Shown here: positions 12,321 through 23,828 of the stretch, piece after piece
Numbering within the stretch: the first letter of the stretch is position 1
Layout of the letters: the number at the start of each line of letters is the position of its first letter
From: Dactylellina haptotyla
Taxonomy: Eukaryota > Ascomycota > Orbiliomycetes > Orbiliales > Orbiliaceae
Reading direction: 5' to 3'
Assembly (NCBI GenBank): GCA_031310005.1
Contig: CM062380.1
Location: 4,340,001 to 4,404,000, forward strand
Length of the DNA stretch: 64,000 nucleotides
Position numbers and translations under genes: made by a program
The notes under the pieces: model-generated
What the model saw: only the letters and a program-made list of their open reading frames with translations
The model's database searches: none
What the model was told of the DNA's origin: nothing

Positions 12321-13420
12321 ATGGATTTTTTAACAAAAAAGACTCAGATAATCCCGCTTTTTAGCGGATTATGGACATCAAACCCCGCGAAAAATGACGA
12401 AGTAGAAACCCGAGAACAGGCGAAAGACAAGACCCCTGTTATCGTTGTAAACGGAAAATCTACGGCAGAGGAGGATATTAGTAACGATCAAAGTAATGCA
12501 CGTCCACTATCAACGAGTACCATTGACGCCACCAACATTCCACTGCCGTTATCGCCTGCTCCAATGTCACCAGAAATCAGTAAGGTTACGACGAAAAAAC
12601 GAAGAAAGACAAGATCATTCACACCTAGCAAAGTATTCTTATTAAAAGCGCCCGCGACGAAAAGGACAGATGGGAAGAAGAATAGGATAGCTGCTTCAGA
12701 TGTAACCATTCACTTCCCTAAGATCCATATCGACAAAGGATTACCCGAGGATATGCAAGAAAGATTGGTAGAGGCATCAAATGCAGCCGACGTTGACTTG
12801 GATGGGTAAGTCGAGATAAAAAATTTTGAGCATAGTAATAAACTTGATGCTGATTATCAACGACCGCTAGTTATATTCTGTTATCTAACAACTCGATATC
12901 GTCATTTTCGCTTATTTCTATCGACACGTCCGCCCGTATAGCCAACTTCTCTTTGCCTCTTCACCCTCATAAAGTCATCACTGTCTTCTTTCCACCATCA
13001 AACCCTAACGCCCGGCCCCGGCCTCAGTCCTGCAACTCCTCTATTTCAACTTCCTCCGCAGCCTCGATAACTTCTGCATCTAGAAGACAGCAACCGAAGA
13101 AGATGTCACAAAAGATGCTGACTATGACTTCGCCTGGGGCAAAAGCAAAAACGTTTATATTTGATGGTTTTGACTATCGATGGCTGATAGAAAATGATGG
13201 ATCCCGGGTTCTGAGGAGGTATAACACGTCCGCAGAACCTAGCGCCAAGACAGCGGATGGCGAAATATGTGCGAAATACTCTGCTATAAAACGGAAAAAC
13301 CATGCATCGTTACTGGTAGACCCAAGTCGCTGCGATGAACGGGTGGCAATCGCAACTTTGCTGGCCTGTCTGAAAAGGGAGGAGGGACTCAGAGGTCTCC
13401 TTGCCGGGATCATAAGGTAG
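12321..13420 (+). CDS. Hypothetical basic, disordered protein with C-terminal domain, 344 aa
   Basis: Two exons, 12321-12805 and 12871-13420, are joined by a 65-bp intron (donor GTAAGT, acceptor CTAG), and the phase closes exactly. Residues 1-130 are polar with a basic cluster (TKKRRKTR) that could be a nuclear localisation signal. Residues 130-200 contain a possibly folded segment (HIDKGLPEDMQERL, then YILLSNNSISSFSLI). A Ser/Pro/Arg-rich linker follows. The last 90 residues form a compact-looking domain beginning near FIFDGFDYRWL and including CAKYSA. That block vaguely recalls beta-sheet domains of fungal orphan proteins, but I cannot name a family. No signal peptide is visible. Function unknown. 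Confidence 0.7.
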
Positions 13421-14853
13421 CCTCTCCAAGGAAAGAAATCTTACTTACCAAGATTGCGGGGAACTATGGACTCAATCTATACTTGAATCCTATTGTTCTT
13501 CTATCGGAGTAATCGTTGTAAACTTCATATACTGGGAACTTACCCATTTGTACATACTGAATCATTCAACATAGCGAGAAGGCTGACGGCGTTTCTTTTC
13601 TTTTATATTTTTTTCTTTGGAAAAGTTCTTTCGGGAGGAGTTAGTGACCAAGATATAGGAATACCACTCTTTTTAACTTAAGCTTCGACGGGATGTAATG
13701 TTTGCAGTCCCCCTCCCGTCTATTTTGTCAACGAGAACATACTTAGAGCATATTGTAGACTTCTTAAATTATTGGATATTGAATACATGTGTCTGATCTG
13801 TTTTAGGTGGCTTCTTTGAGCATCGCAAAATAACGGATAGATATTTGCAATGGGTTCAAGGTGGGCTGGCAAATCAACATGGTCGCATATTGAAGCGGTG
13901 CGGATAGGGAGGAGAATCTGGCAACACAGCGACGCCCTACCCTTGCCCTCCGTTTTGCAACGGGGTGCAACCAGGATAGGGGCTCAGCTTAAAACTAGGT
14001 TTGGGTCTGTGGCTTGGGCAGCGCGCTGGGATTCGCCTATCCAGGGACAGCTGGGAGGTCTTATCACAGGCAAATGAGTGAGCTCAGCGAAAACCTGCGA
14101 TAACAGACGTCGACAACTTTAGCGAAAAACGGAGGTTAGGAATGATGCCAGGTTTCACTCCATAGATTTCGCGCCAGAATGTGACGACCGAGTGCAGAGG
14201 TCTGTGGGCCCAGTGATCATCGCATGGAAGCTTTAATTAACCTGCTTACTATCTGCTAGCACGCGGCACGCTGGCTCAAATATTAATTCTAGTTCTCTCA
14301 GTTTATGTTTCGTTGCTGACAGCGCCCGAGCTTTCGTATCATGGGGATTCTGACCATGCCCACGTATAATAGGTGTATTATGGGCAAGCATCCTGTTCGG
14401 TTTCTTCCAACCGTGAGTGGTTTCGGAGAGGCTTGTCTCAAATTGGTATCCATGGACACTCCACTCACACTGGATTTCTTCACTTTTCCAACAGAGCCAA
14501 GGCTTTTGAAGCGGGAAATCGCTGTCAACGATCGTGCTTCTGCAGAACGGATACCAATTTGCTCTTTGGCGCTTGTTTCTACATATTATTGTTCTCCTGC
14601 CGCGTGGGATTTCAATCTTTTCTTGGATACAAAATTTTGTCTTCCACCCTTATCTTTTGATTTTCGATACCTTCTATATGTCACGAGATTTCGTCAGAAT
14701 GTATAGCTTCTGAAGCGACAAACCTTTTCATCCACTTTGAACTCAGAAACAACCGAGAGAGACAGTCTGGATCACCCGCTGGGCACAACATGTCCGATAC
14801 TCACGCAATTCGGCTGTTTCAATGAAGGATAGATATTTGAGTTTTGCTTTAGG
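13421..14853. other. Intergenic, no gene supported
   Basis: About 1.4 kb between two plus-strand genes. Several open frames of 60-120 codons occur (for example 14341-14706), but none shows a domain, signal peptide or splice continuity. A short ATG frame at 14790 ends after 11 codons. Confidence 0.4.
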
Positions 14854-16276
14854 ATGGCCATCACGGGCAAGCAGGCGATTGTAAGTGTTCGCTGCAACGC
14901 GCTCACCGAAGTGTCCCCTGATATGTCCATGGTATTAAATGCATTCTGAGGAACTGAAGCTAACATTAGATCCCATTTAAGGCTTGCGAATGGGCGTTCT
15001 TCGGACTGGCAGCCTTCTTCGTCTGTTTCCGCCTTTATGTTCGGGTCTTCGTGACACTTAATACGTCATTCAGCGACACCATTATCGTTTTTGTTTTGGT
15101 CTGTTTCCTCTCGACAGTGATCTGCGATACAATAAGTGCTTCAAAAGGTCTATTTGCGGAAAATCTCACCTACGACTCCGATCTGATCGCAGCCTTTCAA
15201 GCCAGCGGTGGCATGTCTTTAGACGATCTTGTCACGGTTTTGCAAATTTTATATGCTAGCAGTTTCCCATATATTTGCGAACTGTGGGGGCTAAAAGTTT
15301 GCTTCCTGATGCTTTATGGAGGATTAATACCCCGCTCGATGAGGTGGCTACGCAACTGTCTGTATGGGACTTGGTTCGTAGTCGCGGTGGGATTCATTGT
15401 CAGCATGCTCCTAATGGGATTATGGTGCATTCCGGTACGGAAAAACTGGGATGTTACTAAATTGGCGGGCGACCAAGGACGGTGCTTTGCGTACAGCAGT
15501 TACGAACCTTATTTCACTTTGACTGCATTTCATATCGTTACTGATATCATGAGTATGAACTGCCATTCCCTAAGATTTGGACCTTGAATCTTGATAAGTT
15601 CAACTGACGAATATTTTGTTGTTTACGAATAGTCTATACACTGCCATTTCCGGTGATGCGGACTCTGTCCTTGGACCGACGGCAGCATTGGGGTGTTATC
15701 TCTATATTCGCCCTTGGGGGTGTTTGTATTGCCAGCACTATCGGTCGAACCATCGCGATAGGACTTGTCTCTAACATACCGCTCGTCGGATTTTGGACTT
15801 CGTTCGAGCAGATGACAGGGTTGATCGTCGTTTGTATACCAGCTCTAAAAGTCTTAATTCTGGAGCATCGTAGCCGGGATGGGTCTAGGGCAAAAGTTGA
15901 TTTGACCGATGGCGGTAGTAGACTAAGTCGGCTACAAAGAGCTAGCGTTACTGGGATTAGAAACGAAGGGAGCGGTCTCGATGAAGATATGGAGATTCGA
16001 TGGATTCGAATGGAAAGTCCTGTGGATAGAGAAGGATTTAGCACGGAGGCCAGTGCCACCAGCCTTTCCATGAGAGGTGATGCATCCAGGAAAAAGAGAA
16101 TTGATGATCAAGAGTCGCCCACTCTGGCGAGTAACGAGATCCATGCAGAAAATAGCTTTGATGAGCACCTAGAAAATCTTGGATCTTCAACTACGAGGCG
16201 AATAGTATTACGAAAGGATTCTCTAGCAAGTAATGAGGGTGTGTTGCATAAAAAGTATAGTGTAGTTGATGCTTGA
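14854..16276 (+). CDS. Fungal rhodopsin-domain membrane protein, second copy
   Basis: The proposed exons are 14854-14880, 14982-15552 and 15633-16276, giving 413 aa in a continuous frame. I prefer the GTAAGT donor at 14881. A later GTATTA donor at 14932 is also in phase and would add 17 residues, so the N-terminus is uncertain. The protein starts with a helix ending in CFRLYVRVF, a landmark of the family's first membrane segment. Further hydrophobic helices follow, and helix 5 leads into TDIMIYTLPFPVMRTL, the equivalent of the family's conserved 'TD...LPlP' segment. A charged C-tail of about 150 residues ends the protein. The usual DDW motif after helix 2 is weak (FSDTII), marking it as a divergent member. 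Plasma membrane location and a sensing role are inferred from the family. Confidence 0.82.
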
Positions 16277-16632
16277 TACGAATTTAGTTTAATGGCTAAA
16301 ATAGCAAAACCAGGTGGCGTTTGATTGGCTTTACGATCTTATTTGTTTCATTTCTTTTGGCGTAAAAATTTTTTTTTTTCACGATTCAAGGAGCTAGACA
16401 TATATTATCTCATTTCTCTTATTGCAGTATCGACGCACGTTCAGTCAGGTGGAAGTGAAGTTATATTCTATCACTAAGGAATGCGTGCTTCGCCCTTGAA
16501 ACGTACCAACAGAGTCTCATGGGAGAGAGGTATTAGACGTTATCAAGAGAGAAGGATTACAATAGATGAGCTATTCAGCTCGCTAGGAGAAAACAGAAGT
16601 TGGTGACAGGATATAAAAGCCGTTTGATGCTC
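16277..16632. other. Convergent intergenic region
   Basis: About 350 bp between converging genes, holding only AT-rich 3' flanking sequence and a poly-T run near 16370. No gene is seen. Confidence 0.5.
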
Positions 16633-17316
16633 CTACAAGGCAGCAAAAATATTGGCAAGAACCATAAAGAATGAAATTCCACCTATAATAGCTTTTGACC
16701 CGGTGTTCGGAGCTCCGGTAGAGGTGGGCTCGAGGATACGACCAGTTGAAGTGATGCCATCCACCTGAGAGGTGGTTTTTGAAACTTTCATTGTGGTTTC
16801 GGTGTTACTGGCGGAATTTGCAGTGGTGCGAGGAGAGACTTCAGAAATGGACGAGGGAGCCATAGGTCCAAGAGCTGATGAGAGGATTTCTGGAACACGA
16901 GTACCACCGTACTCAGCGCAGATGGCTGATGCAGCCTCGATGATTGCTATTTAACAAAGAAGCATCGTTAGCAGTCAAGCAGAAATAGAAAGGATTGGGA
17001 ATATCTTACTGGAATACTGAGAGGGATCGCAACTGGACTTGACACAATTCATGACAGCAGTGAGAGCAATGGCATCAGAACATTGACAAGTAAAATCATT
17101 GGGATCACAGCTGGAAGTACTGAGACCGTCTTGGATACAGGACTCCTATATTTGATAGTCAGTGGCTTCAACGTTGCGAAATTTACTAGAGGCTATTGCT
17201 TAGATCCAGAGAAACTGCCTTGAACTTACAGCGCATGAAGGAAGTGAAGCCGTATCTCCTTGAGCTGAGACGAACGTTGCCGCGCTGAAAACGGCGAGCA
17301 TAGTAGAGAACTTCAT
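16633..17316 (-). CDS. CFEM-domain GPI-anchored protein
   Basis: Three exons, 17316-17230, 17145-17010 and 16946-16633, encode 178 aa. Residues 1-18 are a signal peptide ending in VSA. The CFEM domain (about 22-92) has eight cysteines in the family spacing, with the diagnostic CDPNDFTCQC block that includes the Asp used for haem-iron binding in characterised members. A Ser/Thr-rich stalk follows. The C-terminus is a hydrophobic tail (IIGGISFFMVLANIFAAL) typical of a GPI-attachment signal, so the mature protein should sit at the cell surface or wall. CFEM proteins take part in haem uptake, adhesion or virulence. Which of these applies here cannot be told from sequence. Confidence 0.93.
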
Positions 17317-18110
17317 GATCGGTTATGTATGGAGTGGAAAGTTTGATGATAGAGGTGAACGCCTAAAGCTTGATATGGATTGATGGGGAAAGATATCTAA
17401 TAGTTTGTGGGTGTCGATGGCTTGAAGATGAAGTTTTTGTTAGAATGAGGAGGAAGTCTAGAGGAAGTCATGAGGCGGGAGGCTATTCAGTAGTAGTACA
17501 AGAAGAAGCGAGTTGATGCATCGCTGCAACGTTAGCGTTGTAGTACAAGCCTCGCTCAAGTATACTGGTATCATGCTCTAACAAAGTAAAGCAAACACAC
17601 TGTGCGCCGAGCGTTGGGCCGTGTTATGTGGGAATTTTCTGGTTCATCAGCTTATTTGGGTCCTTTTCACATCTAACCAACAGTGCACGCTTAGATAAAT
17701 ACATAATGACGGTGGAGATTTGTTATGAGACAAGCCACTCTGTAAGATTGCAAAGCGCAATCGCCATACTTGCAGCTTGGTGAGTGGTCATTAATATCCT
17801 TAAGCTTACAATATCACTTTAATCGGCTACTAGTGTTAGTGCCGATATCGCTAGCTTATAGATACACGAGCTACTTGAGTGTCATTTGATGGTCTTCATG
17901 TGCTCAGATCCGGACGTTCCAAGTAAGCATTCGCGTTAGAAAAGTATGCCTTTTCAACGCGCATCTATTCTAAGTGAATATATTCTTGCATGAGCATATT
18001 GATCTAGATTAATTAGATTTCTATACTAAGATGATTTGATATTTACCAACTTATGCGAGCTTGCAGCTCATGCCTTCGATTGAGCATTACTATTTCGTTC
18101 GCTGAATGGT
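17317..18110. other. Intergenic, no gene supported
   Basis: About 800 bp upstream of the minus-strand CFEM gene and downstream of the minus-strand transporter, so it should hold the CFEM promoter. No open frame with coding character or repeat was noticed. Confidence 0.4.
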
Positions 18111-19547
18111 TTATGCTAGATCCTGTTGGCCTTCAGGCTGCTCGTTCTTCTTCTTGCGACTAAACCACCAAACCAAGGCTTGTGCAATAAAGATCTGCTC
18201 AATCGTATACAAGACCACCGCTATCTGGATCTTCGCTTTCACTTCTTCCGGATATCTAGTCCACATAGCTGTAACCAGGGGTAGGCCCAAGCCTGTAGTC
18301 TTTGCAGGGGCACAGAAACAGATCGCGATGAAGACTCCTCGCTCAAGTGGTTTTAGATGATTGACGTAGAACTGTTTCCCTTCCCATCTGAAAGATGGAT
18401 ACGGGATTCGCATTTTTGACAGCGCAACACACAGCGATGTGAAGAAGATGTAGAGACCAATATTTATGAAAATGATAAGTATCAAGAATTCTTTAGGCAT
18501 CTTCTGAAGGGAACCTGTGGCGAAGCAAGATGAAAACGCCGTCCTAAGTTGTAAATGTGTTAGCTCATCAATTTAGGCTGGAGTTGGCAGTCTCGGGACC
18601 AAACCAAACCGTGTTGTTTGGTTTCGTTCGAAACTAGGAGCTGGTACAGCAACCATAAATATATGTCACATATGCACATACCAGACAAGTAGTGTTAAGC
18701 AAAAAGTCGATATTCTATTTAGAAACAGCTTCTTGACCCAATGAAAGGTATTCTCGAAACCAAAATATCCTTGAATAAGCTGCCCTAAGGTGAGCGGTAA
18801 GAGTACAGTCAATCCGATCTGCTTGAAGACGTCTGCATAAAGAGATTTAAGCTGGTGGATATCACTGGCCGGCCGAACATTATCAAATGATCTATCCATA
18901 GTAGGCCAGAATACGTTGGTGATTAGAATGGGTGTTATGAAAGGCCCGAGAAGATTTCCGACTGTTACGGAGACTAAAGCTGCCGCTTCGTCCCCTCCAG
19001 ATAGCCTCGTCATGATGATATTGCTGCTTAAGGTTGTTGGGATGCATCCGGTTACTATCATTCCAGCGAGGATTTGGCGATCGAATACTGCTTTATCCCC
19101 AAACTTCGCTATTAATAAGACGATACAGAAAAATACTGTTGGAATGAACAGAAACGAGAATCCTTGAACCATGAAGTGAAGTCGCCAATTCGAAAAGTGA
19201 ACCAAAAGCTTTTCGGTTTGTATCGAGAGTCCAGAAACCAGAAATATAATTGCGACTGCGCCGTATATTATCGACCATTCTGAATGTATGTATCCGTGAG
19301 GTTTTGCAACGTCAGGTGCGAAATACCCAGCGATGCAAGCGATTCCTATTCCTATCACCAACCATTTGTCGAGGATCCACACAATGACGTTTTTCAAAAG
19401 GCTCCAGTATTTTGATCGTTTCGTGTTTCTTGCGGAATCGTGCTCCTGATTTTCGGATGCTCTCGTTAGTCGATCTGAATTTGTGGCACGTTTAAGCTCC
19501 TTCGATTCAGTTGATTGACCCAGCGGTGGGTCCGAAAAAATCTCCAT
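18111..19547 (-). CDS. SLC10A7/Rch1-like sodium/bile-acid-cotransporter family protein
   Basis: Two exons, 19547-18682 and 18543-18111, are joined across a 138-bp intron to give 432 aa, the usual length of the fungal Rch1/SLC10A7 group (yeast Rch1 is about 434 aa). A polar N-tail of about 50 residues is followed by roughly ten membrane helices. Landmarks are DKWLVIGIGIACIAGYFAP, TGCIPTTLSSNIIMTRLSGGDEAAA (the crossover region) and, late in the protein, CAPAKTTGLGLPLVTAMW. Family knowledge: yeast Rch1 restrains plasma-membrane Ca2+ uptake and human SLC10A7 affects Ca2+ and glycosylation. A role in calcium homeostasis is therefore likely. The intron carries a 50-bp foldback repeat, which probably explains why it is longer than its neighbours. 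Confidence 0.92.
18588..18637. repeat. Short foldback element, copy 2, inside the transporter intron
   Basis: A 50-bp imperfect palindrome with left arm CAGTCTCGGGACCAAACC and right arm beginning GTTTGGTTTCGTTCG. Its left arm matches copy 1 (7835-7879) over 17 bases. It lies wholly within intron 1 of the Rch1-like gene. Confidence 0.7.
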
Positions 19548-20441
19548 ATCATCCCTTTTTGTTGTCGGTTTTTATCCCGGGCATTGGTTTCTATCATGGA
19601 AAAAGAAAGAATTTGCCAATTTAAAAGACTCAAGAAATTAGTTATATAGCCTGCGCATAGTTACAGAATACTGCTAGCGATCGGATAAGAGGACCTCGGT
19701 CACTTGCCTATCTATCAGTTGAACCTCGAGTCGGGGCAAAATTTTCTTAATTAGGTCAGATTGTAAATCCAGATCCGCGGCAAAAAAAAAGTCTCAGATC
19801 CACTTGCCTGCCGAAAGGTCCGAGGAGCGCCTGCGCACACGGTCAGTATCAGGGTTAGTTATTTGTTGGAAATGGGAACACAACGCGGATTCGAATGGTA
19901 GTAACATCGCGATTTAGGAAGAGTATTTTACCTTGTGAAAGCTATTGAGGGATGATCCATGTCCTGTAACTCTGGGGGGTTGGCAAAGACGAGATTAATG
20001 CTATTTAAGATTAATATAGCTATTGGGGGCCCCCAAAATCATCATATTCTGTGGAAATAATTTTTCCGATTTTCTAGATAGGTATAAAGTAGCACGAAGT
20101 TTCTGAGATTATTATGCAAAGTTGTCTCAGAGGCTCTCAATAACAACAATAGAACATGAAAGAACAAGTGGGAGCGGTCGTTATGGGCCGGTCCGCTATT
20201 CTAATCTGCAATATCGTAACAAGACTGCTGTTTCTGCCCTATCGGCCCCTGATGATCATATTCATATGCGGGTGAATATTTAGGATTTTGTTGCTCTATC
20301 GCGGGAGAGAATGAGCAGATATTGGCAGTGTTGTCTGCTGGCTGATTCTGGCAGTGAGATGCTCCATTAATTGGCAATTTCATCAGGAAAGAATTCAATT
20401 CGATGTTATTCTTATATATATAAACCGGTAAACCGGGTTTC
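19548..20441. other. Intergenic, no gene supported
   Basis: About 900 bp upstream of the transporter gene and downstream of the acetyltransferase gene. A minus-strand open frame at 20201-20464 (Gln/Asn-rich) overlaps the acetyltransferase stop and was not accepted. Otherwise only AT-rich sequence. Confidence 0.4.
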
Positions 20442-20861
20442 TTAGAGGCGTAGGGCCATCCCAACGGATGCTGGAGCAGTTAGTTCAAACCCGAACTTTT
20501 CGTACAACCTGTACGCCTCCCCATCAGCCAACAAACTGACGTAAGCACCCTTCGGAAGATTGGCCTTTAGCCAATCCGTGATCATTTGTACTATTGTTTT
20601 CCCTACTCCTAGCCCTTGGTGCTTTGGCTCAACCGCAATATCTACGACCTGAACGAATAGCCCACCGTCTCCGATAACCCTTCCCATACCAACCACCGAG
20701 CCGTCGTCCTTAAAATAGACCGTTACTCCATACAACGTATTTGGCAACCCAATCGCTATTGCTTCGCGAGATTTGGAGGAAAGGCCGGCGACCTGCCGGA
20801 GGCGAAAGTAGTCATCTGCTGATGGAGTAACGTGCTTTGCTTCGTAGTTGCTTATCGACAT
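20442..20861 (-). CDS. GNAT-family N-acetyltransferase, 139 aa
   Basis: A single-exon gene. I chose the ATG at 20861 (protein starts MSISNYEAKHV) because the frame upstream of it lacks domain similarity and would add 69 low-quality residues. The protein covers one complete GNAT fold. A central strand is followed by the acetyl-CoA loop, seen as VEPKHQGLGVGKTIV (Q/R-x-x-G-x-G) at about residues 76-90. The C-terminal part, AYRLYEKFGFE, is the standard beta5-alpha4 turn. GNAT enzymes move an acetyl group from acetyl-CoA to an amine. The closest small GNATs act on small molecules, but the substrate cannot be read from the sequence. Cytosolic. Confidence 0.88.
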   Translation of the reverse strand: MSISNYEAKHVTPSADDYFRLRQVAGLSSKSREAIAIGLPNTLYGVTVYFKDDGSVVGMGRVIGDGGLFVQVVDIAVEPKHQGLGVGKTIVQMITDWLKANLPKGAYVSLLADGEAYRLYEKFGFELTAPASVGMALRL

Positions 20862-21535
20862 TAAGATAAATACGCGCTGCTTTCTGGGCAGCACAAGATT
20901 CGATGCCAAAGGCTTATATGTGGTATATACGGTTTCAGCTGGAGAGGAAGTCTTCTGTTCACGAAGGACGACTCTGATAGAGCGCGGTCGTGTATTGATG
21001 CAACGGGCTGGAGCGGGAGAGCGGAACCTCCAGTCTCGTAACCAGACTTGTGTTGTGCCGAGCACCAAAAAATCGGAACCTCGACCAGGCTAGTGGGAAT
21101 GCGTTGCCGTGTTGTGCCTGCAATACGCCACGATGACGTCACCGTGCGGCGGGTGTCGAGTCGCCCGACATTTTTCGATCGACTCGCATTTTTGCTGACC
21201 AAACCAGAAACAGCCGATTCGCCCAAAGCATGCGCCAGCGCGATCCGGGTGCGACGGGGCGATTCCACAGGCATCCGAACGAGTACTTTAAATGAACAAA
21301 GCCGTCTATTTTCCTTCCTATCGCATCTTTCTCACACTCTCTACTATAGCACACACTTATAGGTACCTAGCTTAGCATATGCGTATCGTTGCTCTCAGAT
21401 ACGTCGGTATATAACCTTTGGTTGATCACAAGCCGTATTTTCAGTCGATTCGCACAATTTCGAACGCAACTTTTTTACCAACTTCTCCTCCCCTTGCTAT
21501 ATATTTAAGGACAGCTCGACTGGAAACGCTCCTTG
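20862..21535. other. Divergent promoter region
   Basis: About 670 bp between divergently transcribed acetyltransferase and esterase genes. It is relatively GC-rich, which leaves several chance frames open on both strands. It probably carries both promoters. Confidence 0.4.
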
Positions 21536-22615
21536 ATGGCCCCGCAGAAACGTCCAACATGGCTTCTCCAGGCGCAGAAGTCGAGTCTACAAGCCGCTAT
21601 GAGCTTTGGTATGTACCTGGGTAGCTGGGCCGGGCCGTGGCCTCCGGAGCCTTCCTTTTACGTCGAAATACCGGCCACTATATCTCCCACCAAGGGCAGT
21701 TTCAAGCTGATATTCTACGTTCCAAAGTCATATGCTAGAAGGACCCCTGATAGTCCTTATCCTGTTTTTGTGAATTTTCATGGCGGTGGCATGTCTATAG
21801 GCAGTGGAACCGATGATGCGAGGTGGGCAAAGGATGTTATCCAACATCTAGGCGCCGTTGTTGTCAGCGTTGAATACCGTCTGGCACCCGAGCATCCTTT
21901 CCCAACAGCTGTTCAAGATAGCGCGGATGCGATTCTTTATCTTGTTGACAATGCTCAAGAACTATGTCTGGATAAAGACAGGATCGTGCTCAGTGGCTTT
22001 TCTTCAGGTGGGAACCTGGTGTTTACGACTCCGATACTCCTTGAGCAGCTTCGCAGCGAACGAAGTGTCACATCTGAGAGCGATGCCGACAAGCATGATC
22101 TGGAAGAACAGGTTGATGAATTCGGAGTTCCGGTGTCACGACTACCCCCGGGATATCAGATGCCAGATTTTACTATCAGGGCGTTGATTGCCTGGTATCC
22201 GTCGGTGGATTTTACTCAGACCCGGGATGAGAGAAGACTCAGCAACCCGCACCCAGAGGTATCAATGCCCAGCGGCATGTCTAGCATGTTTGACACCGGT
22301 TACATATACAATTCACACCTCAATTCTTACGAATCGGCACACCCCCTGCTTTCGCCCGGAACAGCTCCTAGCGCCCTTCTTGAGGCTGCATTACCGTCTA
22401 AGATCGTGATATATACATGTCAATTTGATGCCCTACAAAATGAAGGAGAGGTTTTCGCAAAGAGATTACAGGAGGAGCTTGGGAAAGACGTTAAATTCAA
22501 TATGGTGGAAAAGGTAACACACGCATGGGACAAGATGCCGAATCCACTTTGGCCCCCCCATCGGATAGAAGAAGTTTATACGGACGCATGTGAAATGGTG
22601 AGAGATGCTTTCTAA
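21536..22615 (+). CDS. Alpha/beta-hydrolase, HSL-type esterase
   Basis: Intronless, 359 aa from the ATG at 21536. The protein has the marks of the hormone-sensitive-lipase branch of esterases. These are the oxyanion motif HGGGM (about 83-87), the EYRLAPEHPFP segment, and the nucleophile elbow GFSSGGN (Ser about 155, replacing the usual GDSAGG). The acid is probably in CQFDALQNEGE and the His in VTHAWD near the C-terminus. No signal peptide is evident, so it is likely cytosolic. Such enzymes hydrolyse carboxyl esters of small acids, and many fungal homologues act in detoxification or secondary metabolism. A second ATG at 21560 in another frame reaches a stop within 21 codons and was rejected as the start. 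Confidence 0.88.
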   Translation: MAPQKRPTWLLQAQKSSLQAAMSFGMYLGSWAGPWPPEPSFYVEIPATISPTKGSFKLIFYVPKSYARRTPDSPYPVFVNFHGGGMSIGSGTDDARWAKDVIQHLGAVVVSVEYRLAPEHPFPTAVQDSADAILYLVDNAQELCLDKDRIVLSGFSSGGNLVFTTPILLEQLRSERSVTSESDADKHDLEEQVDEFGVPVSRLPPGYQMPDFTIRALIAWYPSVDFTQTRDERRLSNPHPEVSMPSGMSSMFDTGYIYNSHLNSYESAHPLLSPGTAPSALLEAALPSKIVIYTCQFDALQNEGEVFAKRLQEELGKDVKFNMVEKVTHAWDKMPNPLWPPHRIEEVYTDACEMVRDAF

Positions 22616-22796
22616 AATGGGGTCTTAAATTTAAATTTCTGTACATTCTTTTGCGTTTAGCGAGATTTCCATCTCACCTCGTACAGCATCATTAATGCTA
22701 ATAATATAATACACCGATTTAGAGATAAGAGAAATGTAAAGTAACAAATGTAAATTATTCGCAATCAAATATTCGAACCCGATTCCTAATCAGGTT

Positions 22797-23210
22797 CTAC
22801 CAAGCGCCGGGGATCTTTTTAACGATGTTGATAGTTCTGCTGGATTCGGCTGGCGCTCCAGCCTGTGGTCTTTGGGGTACCCCAAGCTGGATCGTTCCCC
22901 TGCTGTCTGGTTGAGCTTCGTTCGGATTGGATCCGCCTGTCTGAATTCTGTGGTTTGGCAAATTTGAGTACGTATTTTGATCCGCGACTGAATAGAGCAT
23001 TTCAGGATCTTTCGTGGTGCGCTGAGTATCGGTGGTAGAAGGGGTAGCGACTCGGACGTTCTCGAGTTCATTTATGACTGCTTGTGACCATTCCTGGGCA
23101 TTGAGGTCCTTGGTCGAAAAGGTGTTCCCTCCAAGTTTAATATTGGTAATTCTTGGCTTGTCGCTTCCGACAAGTGCGTTGTGGCTAACAGGTTGTGGAT
23201 CTAGAGACAT
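22797..23210 (-). CDS. Hypothetical hydrophilic protein, 137 aa
   Basis: A single open frame starting with ATG. The protein is polar and Gln/Asn/Thr/Pro-rich, with no signal peptide or membrane segment. It ends shortly after an IKLGGNTF-containing N-terminal third and a long, probably disordered tail. I do not recognise a family. It lies tail-to-tail with the esterase gene, about 180 bp apart. It could be the last exon of a longer gene, but I found no convincing upstream exon. Confidence 0.45.
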   Translation of the reverse strand: MSLDPQPVSHNALVGSDKPRITNIKLGGNTFSTKDLNAQEWSQAVINELENVRVATPSTTDTQRTTKDPEMLYSVADQNTYSNLPNHRIQTGGSNPNEAQPDSRGTIQLGVPQRPQAGAPAESSRTINIVKKIPGAW

Positions 23211-23828
23211 TTCGGCGGTCGTCTGTTTAGGAAGATGCGTAAAGTTGTTGAGAATAATGAACGTTGGTAGCTGTGTAAGGGCGGAATCGTATCTTCCCTA
23301 ATCGTTGCGATATATTTTGTCTGTTCTAATAGTATAGCCTTTGAATCTTACATAAGAATTGCTTAAGAATAAAAAATAAGTTCGCTTTTTATTGTAATAT
23401 ATATACAAGTTTCTTAGCGATGACGACAAGAAAATTCGGAACTGGGGTCCGCTCTCGAGGAGAGCACGAACATTTATATAGTATACCCTTAAACCCCTGA
23501 AGAGAGAACACAAATATTCCACTAGTACTACGTAATCGACCGCGATTGTGCGGATCAAATCATATACATGTTTTCATCGAACATGTGTGCCCAGCAGCTT
23601 GTTGCCTGTATCCGGAAGATCTCGACCTAACCAAATCCATACCCGTTTCGCCAGAAATTTCCATTCCATATTTCCTATTCCACACAAACGCCACAAAGCA
23701 TCACTTCCGAAAACGCCAATGATTAACCACCGTGAAACACTCCAATGCCTAAAAGAATAAAAAGAGAGACCGCCTTGCATGAACAATCACAAACCGCAAC
23801 CCAGAACCCCATATAATCACTTTTTAAA
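23211..23828. other. Intergenic, no gene supported
   Basis: About 620 bp, AT-rich, between two minus-strand genes. No coding signal or repeat noticed. Confidence 0.4.

Noticed and set aside
14881-14931. Longer first exon of the second rhodopsin-domain gene
   Set aside because: In phase but uses a GTATTA donor, whereas the GTAAGT at 14881 is consensus and gives a more family-like N-terminus. Kept only as an alternative.
20201-20464. 87-codon Gln/Asn-rich minus-strand frame overlapping the acetyltransferase stop
   Set aside because: It overlaps the end of a well-supported gene in another frame and has no domain.
20862-21068. N-terminal extension of the acetyltransferase upstream of 20861
   Set aside because: The extra 69 residues lack GNAT similarity. 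The fold is complete from the ATG at 20861.
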